Source: GCA-2687025 sp964473525
GTDB lineage: Bacteria; Poribacteria; WGA-4E; GCA-2687025
Assembly: GCA_964473525.1 (NCBI GenBank)
Contig: CAYYPK010000001.1
Location: 62,001-126,000 of the forward strand
Direction: 5' to 3'
Length of the DNA: 64,000 nt
The notes under the pieces were generated by a model. It ran no database searches. It was given only the letters and a program-made list of their open reading frames with translations, and was not told the origin of the DNA. The position numbers and the translations under genes were made by a program. Of the stretch, positions 26,792 through 36,600 are shown in pieces (positions within the stretch are counted from its first letter, which is position 1; each line of letters starts with the position of its first letter).

Positions 26792-27634
26792 ATGAGACGC
26801 ACGCTGTTCGCGACCGTACCTATCGCATGCGCTCTGTTCCTGCTCTGCCGGAGCGGCGCTGGCCACGAGGTGGAGCTGCACGTCAGCGACCGTTGGGAGG
26901 AGTGCTCCATGCAGCTAGACCCCTCTCTGTCACAGGCGGCGTGGCGACAGTTCACGCAAGAGGCGGGCATCATTGCCGCGCTCGATCCGCTGACATCCGC
27001 ACAGCCCTTCGGCCGAGGGAACTTCGAGATTGCCATCACGCCGGCGATCTACCCCATCGACGACACGGAATCCGCGTGGAACGACACGTTCGTGCACCCG
27101 CACTCCACCCACTGGCTCTACGGGGAGACCTCCGAGGAGCCCGGCGAAGTGCGCGACGGCCACGCGGATTCGATGCACTCGCTGGGCATTCCCTTGCCGC
27201 GGGTGAGGGTGGGCGTCACCGACCGGATGGACGTCGGCTTCTACTATATCCCAGCGCCCGGCGCTAACTACGCGTTCCTCGGAGGACACCTACAGTCCAA
27301 CGTGCTCTCGGACACCAGGCGCGGTCTGAACGCCGCGGTTCGGTTGAGGGCCGCGCAGCTGCGCAAGGTCGAGGACTTCGGCGTGTCGACGTACGCGCTG
27401 GACGTCCTCGCGAGCAAGGACGTGTCGATCTTCTCGGCCTACGCGGGTGTCTCTGGATACATGGCTCGCTCCCACGAGACCACGCCTGCGGTGGATCTCG
27501 ACGATGAGACCGTCTTCGGCATGGAGGGGCATGTTGGCGCCAGCGCGCTGCTACTGTCGCACCTGCGGCTTGGCGCGCAGCTGACGGTTGGGCGACTGAC
27601 GTACCCGGCAGTCACGTTGGCGTTCGCGCGGTAG
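26792..27634 (+). CDS. Exported protein of unknown function, beta-barrel-like
   Basis: 280 residues from the ATG at 26792, which has AGGAGTG before it; the upstream in-frame ATG at 26759 lacks a ribosome site. The N-terminus MRRTLFATVPIACALFLLC is a signal peptide. The rest has many short alternating hydrophobic strands (RVRVGVTDRMDVGFYYI, SIFSAYAGVSGYMARS, LRLGAQLTVGRL) and ends in LAFAR, compatible with an outer-membrane or periplasmic beta-barrel. No family is recognised. It converges on the pentapeptide-repeat gene. Confidence 0.65.
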   Translation: MRRTLFATVPIACALFLLCRSGAGHEVELHVSDRWEECSMQLDPSLSQAAWRQFTQEAGIIAALDPLTSAQPFGRGNFEIAITPAIYPIDDTESAWNDTFVHPHSTHWLYGETSEEPGEVRDGHADSMHSLGIPLPRVRVGVTDRMDVGFYYIPAPGANYAFLGGHLQSNVLSDTRRGLNAAVRLRAAQLRKVEDFGVSTYALDVLASKDVSIFSAYAGVSGYMARSHETTPAVDLDDETVFGMEGHVGASALLLSHLRLGAQLTVGRLTYPAVTLAFAR

Positions 27635-27678
27635 CCAGTGGGATGTGCTCCCAACGCGTTGCCCGCTGGGCGGCCAGA

Positions 27679-29460
27679 CTAGGCTGTGGAAGTAACCAGC
27701 GCAAGGAAGCCCGCGTCGGGCGAGACGACTTGATCGCGTGCATCGACCTGTACGGTGGTGCCCTTGCTGTCCGGTAGCAGGCGACGCGTGTCCGACCCAC
27801 CAAGCCACTGGGACAGCCCCCTTGGAGCCAGCATGCCGGTGCGCCGGTGTCGCCGCCACAACAGCCACCTGAGAGGTCGGATGTAGGTGAGAGCCCATGC
27901 CCGAAGGGCTCGGGCGAGTGTCGGTTGCCAGTAGTGGGGCGCGTCAAAGCTTGGAAGGGTAACGAAGGACGTTTCTGCGATCGCGAGCCGGTGGATCGCG
28001 GCGCGGTCGAACGAGGCGCGGCCCGCGAAACCACAGCGTTCTATGAGGAGATCGTAGAGCGTGGAGTCCGCGAAGCTGATGTCGCGTACGGTCGCGTCGC
28101 GGAACACGATGCCCTGAAGGACCGCCCGGTCGAACCTGGCGATGCCGATCTCGGCATACTCGAAGTTTGCGCTCGCTGCGAAGGTTACACCGCGAAACTC
28201 GGCTTCCTCCAGCGCCGCACTGACGAAGTGGGCGGGCCCACGGAACACCGCGCCGGCGAGGTTTACATCCCTCAAGCGCACGCCGTTGAATCGGGCCGCG
28301 TCGAAGCGCGAGCCTGACAGCCAGCACGTGTGGCGGGAGTCCGCCAGATCAAACGTGGCCGACCCTAGCGCGCAGTTCTTCAAACTGAAGGCTGGCCCCA
28401 GGCTCGCCTCCTCGAAGCTGATTCGCTCGGCATGGCAGTCGTCGAACACGGACGCACCGTGGAACGCCGCACTGTCGAACGCTACGGACCCTAGGCGGCT
28501 GCGCATGAAGTCGGCGGTGGCGAATGCCGTTCGCGCAAAGTCGCCGCTTCCAGCGATGCGCACGGAGGGGAACCGCGCCACGCCAAACGTCGCTCCCGCA
28601 AACGTCACATTGCTGAATACGGCACTGTCGAAGTCCGCATCGCCGAATGTCGCTTCCTCGAAGGTAGCGCCCTGGTCAAAGGTGCACTCGCGGAACCCGC
28701 CATGGTCTGCGAACGAGGCCGCAGCGAACGTGGCGTCGCCCTTGAAGGACGCGCGAGCGAAGCTCGCGCCTTCGTCGAATACGGCTCCCTGAAAGTCCGC
28801 CGCTGCCACCACGACACCTTCACACCGCAACCGCGTGTCGAAGCGGCAGCCTGCGAAGCGTAGGCACGGCAGAGGGCGCCCGCGGCCAGAAGAGCGTTCG
28901 TGGGCGTACAGGGCACCGAAATCCAACTCTCCGTGGATGTGGCAGTCCTCGTACGAGGCTGCGCCGCCGCTGCTCGCGGCCATGGCGAGTACGTCTGCCG
29001 CCGCCACGTGCCTAGCGCGGGTGTCCCGTGCCGCCTCGGGGGCCTCAGCGAATTCGTGCGCAAGAACAGCCTGCCGCTCGCGCACACTGGACAGCGCCAG
29101 TGCTGCTGCCAGCGAGTCGGGGGCCGCCCGAGCCATCGTCGCGGCCTCGCGCACGAGCTCCGCCAGAACGCGGAACTCCGAATCGACGACTGGCATGGGC
29201 CTCGCAGTACCCGGCGGTGCGTGCGCATCGTAGTCGGCCCACGCTGCAAGGTACTCCTCGAGCAGGATGTCCTCTTCGCGTCTTACGCCGTCGTCGGCGA
29301 CCTGCGCAGCCAGCGAAGCCGGGGCGTCCGCAAGGAGCTTGCTGCTGGCGTGTCGGAGCACGCGCAACCGGCGCATCTGCCTGCCGATCACGGACAGGCT
29401 TCGGACGGCGCGCCCGTCCCCACTGTCCATGCTGTGTGCCATAGCGCTCACCCCGATCAT
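27679..29460 (-). CDS. Large pentapeptide-repeat protein
   Basis: 593 residues, ATG at 29460 overlapping the stop of the upstream nucleotidyltransferase gene by 4 bases. Residues about 1-165 are helical and Ala/Arg rich. From about 170 to 500 there are some 45-60 pentapeptides of the type A-x-F-x-x / A-D-F-x-x (DADFDSAVFSNVTFAGATF, NFEYAEIGIARFDRA), forming a right-handed square beta-helix, with Cys- and His-containing turns near the start. The tail (about 515-560) is basic and amphipathic (ALTYIRPLRWLLWRRHRR) and could touch a membrane or nucleic acid. Such repeats serve as DNA mimics, scaffolds or effectors. The operon with a tubulin-like GTPase and an NTase is the only clue to its role. 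Confidence 0.88.
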   Translation of the reverse strand: MIGVSAMAHSMDSGDGRAVRSLSVIGRQMRRLRVLRHASSKLLADAPASLAAQVADDGVRREEDILLEEYLAAWADYDAHAPPGTARPMPVVDSEFRVLAELVREAATMARAAPDSLAAALALSSVRERQAVLAHEFAEAPEAARDTRARHVAAADVLAMAASSGGAASYEDCHIHGELDFGALYAHERSSGRGRPLPCLRFAGCRFDTRLRCEGVVVAAADFQGAVFDEGASFARASFKGDATFAAASFADHGGFRECTFDQGATFEEATFGDADFDSAVFSNVTFAGATFGVARFPSVRIAGSGDFARTAFATADFMRSRLGSVAFDSAAFHGASVFDDCHAERISFEEASLGPAFSLKNCALGSATFDLADSRHTCWLSGSRFDAARFNGVRLRDVNLAGAVFRGPAHFVSAALEEAEFRGVTFAASANFEYAEIGIARFDRAVLQGIVFRDATVRDISFADSTLYDLLIERCGFAGRASFDRAAIHRLAIAETSFVTLPSFDAPHYWQPTLARALRAWALTYIRPLRWLLWRRHRRTGMLAPRGLSQWLGGSDTRRLLPDSKGTTVQVDARDQVVSPDAGFLALVTSTA

Positions 29461-29945
29461 GTCGGCTGCGGCCGCAGTGCCAACTCCAGGAAGCCCTTGG
29501 GTGTGTCGTCACGGGTGTGGCCGAACAGGTCGCTCCAGTATGCCTCTGAGGCTTGGGTGAACGCGTGCCTGTCCTCCCCACGCTCGTACACGGGAACAGC
29601 GTAGGCGTCACACCGGTACCGTTCGCGGATCTCGCCGTGGCTTGTGAAGAGACGCCTTGCGGCTTCGGCCGAACGGCGGGAGAGGGCATCAGTCGCCTCC
29701 GCGTCGAAATAGGTCACGATGTCTATATCTCGCGGATTCGTCTTCATCTCGACGAAGCTGCCGTCTATCCACTGACGAATGCCGACGCCGAGCTCCTGCA
29801 CGTCACCCAAATACCGTGCGTACCCCTCAAAGACCGCGCGCCTGGTGAGGGAGCCTGGGAATGCGTCCACGAACAGTGCCTCGATGTCCGCCAACTCTAC
29901 CGCGTGCGACCCAGGGGGCAGCAGCCCGCCCTCGAACTGTAGCAT
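29457..29945 (-). CDS. DUF6932-like minimal nucleotidyltransferase
   Basis: 162 residues from the ATG at 29945, preceded at five bases by GGGACGGA; a TTG at 29960 is an alternative. The segment DGSFVEMKTNPRDIDIV carries the GS motif and the DxD metal pair of the polymerase-beta nucleotidyltransferase fold, and the start FEGGLLPPGSH is typical of DUF6932 proteins. The enzyme would transfer a nucleotide to a protein, RNA or small molecule; NTases of this size often act as toxins or antitoxins. It is translationally coupled to the pentapeptide gene and follows the tubulin-like gene by 50 bases. The family assignment is from memory of the motif, not from a search. Confidence 0.72.
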   Translation of the reverse strand: MLQFEGGLLPPGSHAVELADIEALFVDAFPGSLTRRAVFEGYARYLGDVQELGVGIRQWIDGSFVEMKTNPRDIDIVTYFDAEATDALSRRSAEAARRLFTSHGEIRERYRCDAYAVPVYERGEDRHAFTQASEAYWSDLFGHTRDDTPKGFLELALRPQPT

Positions 29946-29995
29946 ACGAATCCGTCCCAACCCGAGTTACTGACGGCGCCAACCACGGACGTCTC

Positions 29996-31834
29996 TCACC
30001 CGCTTTCATTGCCAGGGCCGAACAAGTCTAGCGATGCCCGGCGCGGGCCAGTACGTCTCCTGAGGGCACCTGCAAAAGAGACGAAGGTCGCCGCGACCTG
30101 CCTCTTGGTCACCAGAACCTGTTCGTATCCCAGCCCTGCGATGATTGGGCTCTGCTGGAGGACATCGTGGACCTCAGGTCGCATCGCCTCCACTTCCCTG
30201 GTGAGGTGGTCCTCAACGACCTGCTCGATTCTAGCCGCGGTGCGGCGCGCGGCATCCACCGTCGCTATGCGATAGGCCTCGCTCAGGCACGGCAGAAGAT
30301 CCTCGTAGAAGCTGGCGTACGCGTCATCCGAATCGTCGAACCAAGCTACGCGTACGTAGTCTAGGATGTGGTCGATGACTCGAGGAGACGCGCCATCAAA
30401 CACCAACAATTGGCAGACGGACGTCGCTACCGTCGGGTTCGCGTAGGCGCTTACCGAGACGTCAACTGGGGCGCCAGCGACCAACTCGAAGAACTGGGCC
30501 AGGTCCGACTTGAGTGCCACGATGTCGCGAAGCGTACCGGGGTCGCGATCCCGCACGAAATACAGTACATAGACCCTTGAGATGGTGGTGTAATACGGCG
30601 TCAGGGCGCGCAAATCGTCGACTGCGATAGCGAGGCTGTCGCCGCTGGTTACGCCTGCTAGGATCTCGCCCACGAGTTCGCGTACGCGCGAGTCGTCAAC
30701 TGCTGACCCACTGCAGATGGGGACAGCGAGACCACTCAGGGCACCCCCGTCGCGAGGACGGGCCAGGCGCATTGGCGTTGCCGCGTCCACGAACAGATCG
30801 ACTACTGTCGGCTCGCCAGACGCCGGGCCCTCCAATGTGGCGGCGTCGCCCGCCGCCCTCCCTACTGTGGCCAGGCCGTTCATGTACGTCTTGCCGTCCA
30901 TCGGGTCGAAGGACTTCCCGATCAGTGTCTCCGACATGGGGTCATCCATCATGGTGAACGCGGCCACGAATTCCCGCACGTACGCATTGATTGCGGCTTT
31001 CGCACCCGCCCCCTTGTCGTACACGGTGCCGTCAGTCGCCGTCAGCGCCACGTCTGCGCATTCGTTGCTGAATAGAAACAGGGTATGGTATCGGTGCTGG
31101 AGTGGCGTGCCAAGGAATCGGCACAGGTACCGTCCAGCATTGGCGGTACAGTTCGGCTCCGTCTGGGCGGGCATGATGCCGATGCCAACGGTATACCGGT
31201 TTACCGACTCCTTGTACCGGCTGAGGACGGAGAAGAGGCTGCCTGCACCTGTACCGCCGCCCACGGCGAACACCCCTACGAACATCCCATCGGCGAACCT
31301 CACAATGGCGGATTGCATGGTGGTGTCTTGCTCGGCCAGCGCCTCACTCAGAGCCTGAATGCCGCCCGCGCCGCCGAGGTCCAGCAGTGGCACGCCTCCC
31401 ACGCTGAACCGTAGAGGCGTGATAGTGCTGGCGGCGTCGGGATTATTGGCTATTCGCTCGACAAGCCACGCGTCGCCGTCCGTGAACCCTAGCTCTGGCT
31501 CGTGGTCCTGTAGGTCGCGTATGGAGGGCCCGCGGCGCATGCGTGCGCTGGGCAAGCCCGCGCCTATCTGGGACTGGATGGAGCGGGACTTCATGTACAG
31601 GCTGTATATCTCATTACTCGTGTTGAGATCCGCAAGGTACACTTCAGGTGCCCTGGCTGCGTCGCCACGACGATGCGTCCCAAGCAGAGCACGAGCGAGG
31701 CCGCCCACGAGTCGCGACGTTGCGGTGTGCGGCTCACGTGATAGGTCCGCCCTGGGGTCGAACAGCGTAGCGATTTCCAGCGCTATGTGGCTACCGCATT
31801 GTCCGAATCCCGCGATGGCGATATCTCGCGACAT
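29996..31834 (-). CDS. Tubulin/FtsZ-superfamily GTPase (tubulin-like)
   Basis: 612 residues, ATG at 31834 with GGAGGAG eight bases upstream. The N-terminal IAGFGQCGSHIALE (T1 loop) resembles the GQCGNQ start of eukaryotic tubulin, and residues 190-198 (AVGGGTGAG) are the tubulin signature GGGTG that holds the GTP phosphates. SNECADVAL near 256 matches the helix-7 Asn/Glu position. The protein is much longer than FtsZ (about 380), with insertions at 30-70 and 85-150 and a C-terminal helical region (about 510-600). It is not FtsZ or TubZ; Tubulin_2-like or FtsZl-type families are the best guess. It likely polymerises or acts as a GTP-driven switch, in a three-gene operon with an NTase and a pentapeptide protein. 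Confidence 0.82.
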   Translation of the reverse strand: MSRDIAIAGFGQCGSHIALEIATLFDPRADLSREPHTATSRLVGGLARALLGTHRRGDAARAPEVYLADLNTSNEIYSLYMKSRSIQSQIGAGLPSARMRRGPSIRDLQDHEPELGFTDGDAWLVERIANNPDAASTITPLRFSVGGVPLLDLGGAGGIQALSEALAEQDTTMQSAIVRFADGMFVGVFAVGGGTGAGSLFSVLSRYKESVNRYTVGIGIMPAQTEPNCTANAGRYLCRFLGTPLQHRYHTLFLFSNECADVALTATDGTVYDKGAGAKAAINAYVREFVAAFTMMDDPMSETLIGKSFDPMDGKTYMNGLATVGRAAGDAATLEGPASGEPTVVDLFVDAATPMRLARPRDGGALSGLAVPICSGSAVDDSRVRELVGEILAGVTSGDSLAIAVDDLRALTPYYTTISRVYVLYFVRDRDPGTLRDIVALKSDLAQFFELVAGAPVDVSVSAYANPTVATSVCQLLVFDGASPRVIDHILDYVRVAWFDDSDDAYASFYEDLLPCLSEAYRIATVDAARRTAARIEQVVEDHLTREVEAMRPEVHDVLQQSPIIAGLGYEQVLVTKRQVAATFVSFAGALRRRTGPRRASLDLFGPGNESG

Positions 31835-31925
31835 TGGCGTCTCCTCCAGCGGCGCGCGTCACACCTGACGACTGGTGACAGCATTGTGGGGCATGGCATC
31901 GCCTCGCGCAACTGGAGGCCGCACG

Positions 31926-33407
31926 CTAGGTTAGAATCTCGCGCAGGATCTCTGGATTCCCATCCACCCCGGTAAGCTTGTTGTCCAAGGAATTGAACCG
32001 ATACGTCAGCCGCTCGTGGTCGACGCCGAGCAGGTGGAGGGTGGTCGCGTTGAGGCTCTGGATGTCGACGGGGTCTTCGGTGATGTTGTAGCTGAAGTCG
32101 TCGGTCTCACCGTGCACAACGCCGCCCCTGACGCCCCCACCGGCGAGCCACATCGTGAACGCCTTGGGGTGATGGTCGCGCCCGTAGTTCTCGGCGCTGA
32201 GCGGCCCCTGGCAGTACACCGTGCGCCCAAACTCGCCGCCCCAGATGACGAGCGTGTCGTCGAGCATGCCGCGCTGCTTCAGATCCTGGATGAGCGCCAT
32301 CGCCGGCTGATCGATGTCGCGGCACTGGTTGGGCAGGTCGCCCGTGACGTTGCCGTGTTGGTCCCATCCGCGGTGGAAGATCTGCGTGAAGCGCACGCCG
32401 CGCTCCGCCATGCGGCGCGCGAGCAGGCAGCAGTTGGCGAACGTGCCGGGAGTCTTGGCGTCCGGCCCGTACATCTCGTACGTGTGGTCCGACTCGTCGG
32501 AGATGTCGGTAAGCTCCGGCACCGACGACTGCATGCGGAACGCCATCTCATACTGCGAGATGCGCGCCTGAGTCTCAGGGTCGCCGACCTGATCGTAGTG
32601 CTGCTCGTTCAGCGCGCTGAGTCCGTCCAGCATCTCACGGCGTGTGTCGTCATTCACGCCTTGCGGGTTCGACAGGAAGAGGACCGGATCGCCCTGGCTA
32701 CGCAACAGCACGCCCTGATGCTGCGACGGTAGGAAGCCCGAACCCCACAGACGGTTGTAGAGCGCCTGCGCGTCTCGCCGGCCGGTCCACGTGGCGTTCA
32801 TGACGACGAAGGCGGGCAACTCGTCCGTCTCGGCCCCTAGGCCGTAGCTGAGCCACGCGCCGAGGCTTGGGAACCCAGGACGTTCGCTCCCAGTCGTGAT
32901 GTACGTGATTGCGGGGTCGTGGTTGATTGCGTCCGTGTGCATGCTCTTGACGATGGCGAGGTCGCTCACGTTCGCCGCGGTGTGCGGGAGCAACTCGCTA
33001 ATCCACGCGCCGTCGCCGCCGTTGTCGTGCTTCGTGAACTCGTAGACCGATGGGGCGATGGGGAACCGCGCCTGCCCAGACGTCATCGTCGTAAGCCGCT
33101 GGCCCATCCGCACGGACTCGGGAAGATCCTTGTCGAACCACTCCGCCATCGTGGGCTTGTAGTCGAACATGTCCAACTGCGACGGGGCGCCCGACATGAA
33201 CAGGTAGATCGCGCGCTTCGCCTTGGGCGCGAAGTGCGGAAGGTCGGGCAGGCCGCCTACGCGGCCGCCGGGCGTTGCGTCCGTGATCGCCGCGCTGACC
33301 GGCTCCGGCAGCAACGAGCCCAGCGCCGCCGCGCCAAGCCCCATCGCCGTCTTGCCGAAGAACTGACGACGCGTCTCGAGCTTCAGGTATTCCCTTAACG
33401 GATCCAT
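31926..33407 (-). CDS. DUF1501 protein with Tat signal
   Basis: 493 residues from the ATG at 33407 with GGGGGA upstream. The N-terminus ETRRQFFGKTAMGLGAAAL is a twin-arginine signal (RR at 13-14). The DUF1501 body follows: FMSGAPSQLDMFDYKP, GWDQHGN, and VIWGGEFGRTVYCQG with HHPKAF, which are alkaline-phosphatase/sulfatase-like metal-site motifs. The family is always found beside PSD1 (DUF1549/DUF1553) cytochrome proteins in planctomycetes and related groups, as here with the gene at 33613-37191. Its activity is unproven; a periplasmic hydrolase acting on sulfated or phosphorylated polymers is the usual proposal. Separated from its partner by a 34-bp tandem repeat. Confidence 0.93.
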   Translation of the reverse strand: MDPLREYLKLETRRQFFGKTAMGLGAAALGSLLPEPVSAAITDATPGGRVGGLPDLPHFAPKAKRAIYLFMSGAPSQLDMFDYKPTMAEWFDKDLPESVRMGQRLTTMTSGQARFPIAPSVYEFTKHDNGGDGAWISELLPHTAANVSDLAIVKSMHTDAINHDPAITYITTGSERPGFPSLGAWLSYGLGAETDELPAFVVMNATWTGRRDAQALYNRLWGSGFLPSQHQGVLLRSQGDPVLFLSNPQGVNDDTRREMLDGLSALNEQHYDQVGDPETQARISQYEMAFRMQSSVPELTDISDESDHTYEMYGPDAKTPGTFANCCLLARRMAERGVRFTQIFHRGWDQHGNVTGDLPNQCRDIDQPAMALIQDLKQRGMLDDTLVIWGGEFGRTVYCQGPLSAENYGRDHHPKAFTMWLAGGGVRGGVVHGETDDFSYNITEDPVDIQSLNATTLHLLGVDHERLTYRFNSLDNKLTGVDGNPEILREILT

Positions 33408-33469
33408 GCGCGATTCCCCCCGCGTAGCGTTGCGCCGCGTCTCGACCGAGCTCCCCGACCCCATCCTAA

Positions 33470-33571
33470 CTTCCCCTGCAAGGGGAAGGGACTGTTGGGC
33501 TAGCCTTCCCCGGCGAGGGAAGGGACTGTTGGGCCAACCTTCCCCTGCGAGGGAAGGGACTGTTGGGGAGC
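33470..33571. repeat. Three tandem copies of a 34-35 bp unit, each with a small palindrome
   Basis: Copies begin at 33470, 33505 and 33539. Each reads CTTCCCC-tgc-GAGGGAAG (an internal hairpin) followed by GGACTGTTGGG. Copies differ by a few bases. They lie between the co-directional PSD1 and DUF1501 genes and could form RNA hairpins in the intercistronic mRNA. Confidence 0.85.
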
Positions 33572-33612
33572 CGGCGACGCGCGCCTCTCAACACAGCAAG
33601 CGTTGTGTCCGA

Positions 33613-36600
33613 CTAGCCCTTGTTGATCACTTCATCGAGGTTCAGGATCAGATTGGCGACCATGGTCCACGCCGCGAGTTCCGCCACGTCCGCCCGGGCG
33701 TCGGGGTCGACATCGCCGACCGACGCGAGTTGGCTGGCGGCTTCGGCGTCCTGCGTCATCTGACCCATGTGCGCCTGCAACGTGTCCATGAGGATCGCGG
33801 CCTCCGCCGCGCGCGGCTGTCGCGCCGTCGCGGCCTCGAAGGCGTAGGCGATGCGCTCCTCGACGGTGGCGCCACCCTCCTCCAGCACGCGCCGCGCGAA
33901 CGCCCGCGCCGCCTCGACGTACTGCGGGTCGTTCATCAGCATGAGCGCCTGCATGGGCGTGTTCGTGCGCTCTCGGCGGACCGTGCACGCCTCGCGCGAC
34001 GGCGCGTCGAGGATGTTCATCTGGGGCGCCGGCGCCGTGCGTTTCAGGAACGTGTAGAGGCTGCGTCGATGGACCTTCTCGGCGCCGGTGTCGCTGACGA
34101 ACGTGTCCGTGTTGGATCCGACGTAACCGACCGCTTTCCACAGACCCAGGGGCTGCGGCGGCTTCACGCTTGGGCCACCCACGGTCGGCTGTAGGAGGCC
34201 ACCCAGCGCGAGCGCCTGGTCGCGGATCGACTCCGCGTCGAGCCGGAACCTCGGCCCGCGGCTGTACAGCCTATTCGTGCTGTCCCGGTCGCGCGATACC
34301 GCCGTCGCACGAGACGACTGCCTGTACGTGGACGACATCACGAGCTGCTTCATGAACGCCTTGACGTCCCAGCCGCTGGCGACGAAGTCCGCAGCCAGCC
34401 AGTCCAGCAGCTCTGGGTGTGATGGCGGCTCGCCCTGGCTGCCGAAGTCCTCCGTGGTCCGAACGATTCCCTGTCCGAAGACCTGCTGCCACAGACGGTT
34501 CACCGTGACGCGCGCTGTCAGCGGGTGCGCTGGATCCACCAGCCAGCGCGCCAACGCGAGGCGATTGGACGGCGCGTCGACCGGCAGCGGCGGGAATATG
34601 CTCGGCACGCCTGGCTGGACCTGCTCTCCTGGCTGGTCGTACGCGCCGCGGTTCAGGACGTACGCGCCGCGCGGCTCCTCGCGCTCTTCCATGACGAGCG
34701 TGGTGGCGACCTTCGCGTCCAACTCGCCCTTCAGCGTCGTGGCGACGCGTCGGTCGGCCACGATCTCGCGAAGGACGGGGTCAGTTGACACGTTCTCGCG
34801 GAAGTACGTGCTGAGCGCGGCGACCTGCTCCGGGTCGCGCGCCTCGGCAGCGCTAGCAGCGGAGTCCACGAGACCGGCGGGTACCATCCGTGGATCCGCG
34901 TCCAGCCCATACGAGTAGCCGGACCCGCCAGCGTGGTTCACGACCTTCACGAGCAGTTGGTTGTTCCCCGCGTTGAGCGTGACCTGGACCTGGTGTGCGC
35001 TCACACCCGTGGCCGACGCGGCGTCGCTCTCCAGCGCGAGGACGCGGTTGACCCACACCTTCACGGCGTCATCCGCCCCGATGCGAAGGGTCACGCGCTG
35101 CGTGGTGTCCGACCGAAGGTTGCGGTAGACGTAACTAGCGCCGATCGCCTCGTCGAGGGCGTGGAACGCTCCGTCGCGCCAGTCGTGCTGCTTCTCCCAC
35201 TTGATCTTGGAGCCGCCGACGTCGAACTCCTGACCCAGGCTGAAGTTCCCACCTTCCGGCCCAAACGCCTCGTGGAACGCCACAGAACCCGTGTGCGCCG
35301 GGAACGGTCCCACGGAGTGCCATGTCTCCTGCGACACAGCGGCGCCCATCGCGGCGACGTTTGCCGCGGTCGTCGTCTTCACGCGGATGCGGCCGAACTG
35401 GTGCTGGCCGCTCTTCGACTCGTGCTTCAGGCGCACCCGCAGTAGCGACCCGGCCTCGGCGCCGAACGGCTCCGCCGCCAGGAAGATCGCCTGTCGCCCG
35501 CCGTCGCGGTTGGTCGCGCCTGCGGCCCAGCCGGTGTCCGCCTTGCCGTCGAGAGCGTTGGCAATGGGGTAGGTGGCGTCCTGCTCATGGTCGGCCCACG
35601 CGCGGACGAGGCGGATCGGCGTCCACTCCGTAGGCGCGTCGGTGGACGCTGTCTCAGCCTCGAAGCCGGTCATCACGGCGTTGCCGTTGCTCGCGCGGCC
35701 GGTGCGCCCGCTGGGCAGCGAGGCGTGTTCGAGAGCCTCAAGCCGTATAGCCGTGTGCCCGGCGCCCTCTAGCGGGAATGTCACCTCGTACACGTCCGTC
35801 GCGGGGTTGGCGCCACTTACCAGGACGGACCGATCGGCGAGCAAGTCCATCGCGGCGCCTCCCGCTGCGTCCGCGCGCACTGCGGTGAGCGTCCGCCAGC
35901 GGGGCATCATCGCTTCCCATGCCGTCTGTGTCGCGTCCACGTGCGGCATGTCGGCCGTGGCCCGTTCGTTGAGACCCTCTATCTCAGCGTCGTACGCCGC
36001 GAGCCGCGTCGCCTGGTCCTCGGTGGGTACTTTCACGACGGGTGGGGAGTCCTTGCGATTCCCGTCCATCGCGTTCTCGGTGATGTTGTTGAAGTACGCG
36101 AACAGCTCGTAGAACTCGCGCTGCGTGAAGGGGTCGTACTTGTGCTCGTGGCACGCCGCGCACCCCATCGTCATGCCCATCCACACGGTGGATGTCGTGT
36201 TCACGCGGTCGACGGCGTAGCGGACGTAGTACTCCTCGGCGATGGAGCCGCCCTCGCTCGTCGTGACGTGCGCGCGGTTGAAGCCCGTGGCGATCTGCTG
36301 GTCGTGCGTGGCGTCTGGGAGCAGGTCGCCCGCCAACTGCTCGACGGTGAATGTGTCGAACGGCATGTTCTCGTTGAAGGCGTTGATGACCCAGTCGCGG
36401 TACGGCCACATCTCCCGGTAGTTGTCGAGGTGCAGGCCGTGCGTGTCCGCGTACCGCGCCGCGTCGAGCCAATACCGGCTCATGTGCTCGCCGTACTGCT
36501 CCGTGGCGAGCAAGCGGTCGATGGCGTTGGCGTACGCGTCGGGGCAGTCGTCCGCTACGAAGGCGGCGATGTCCTCAGGTGTGGGCGGCAGGCCGGTCAG

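Noticed and set aside
33470..33571. CRISPR-like repeat
   Set aside because: Three units are directly adjacent without spacers and no cas gene is present.
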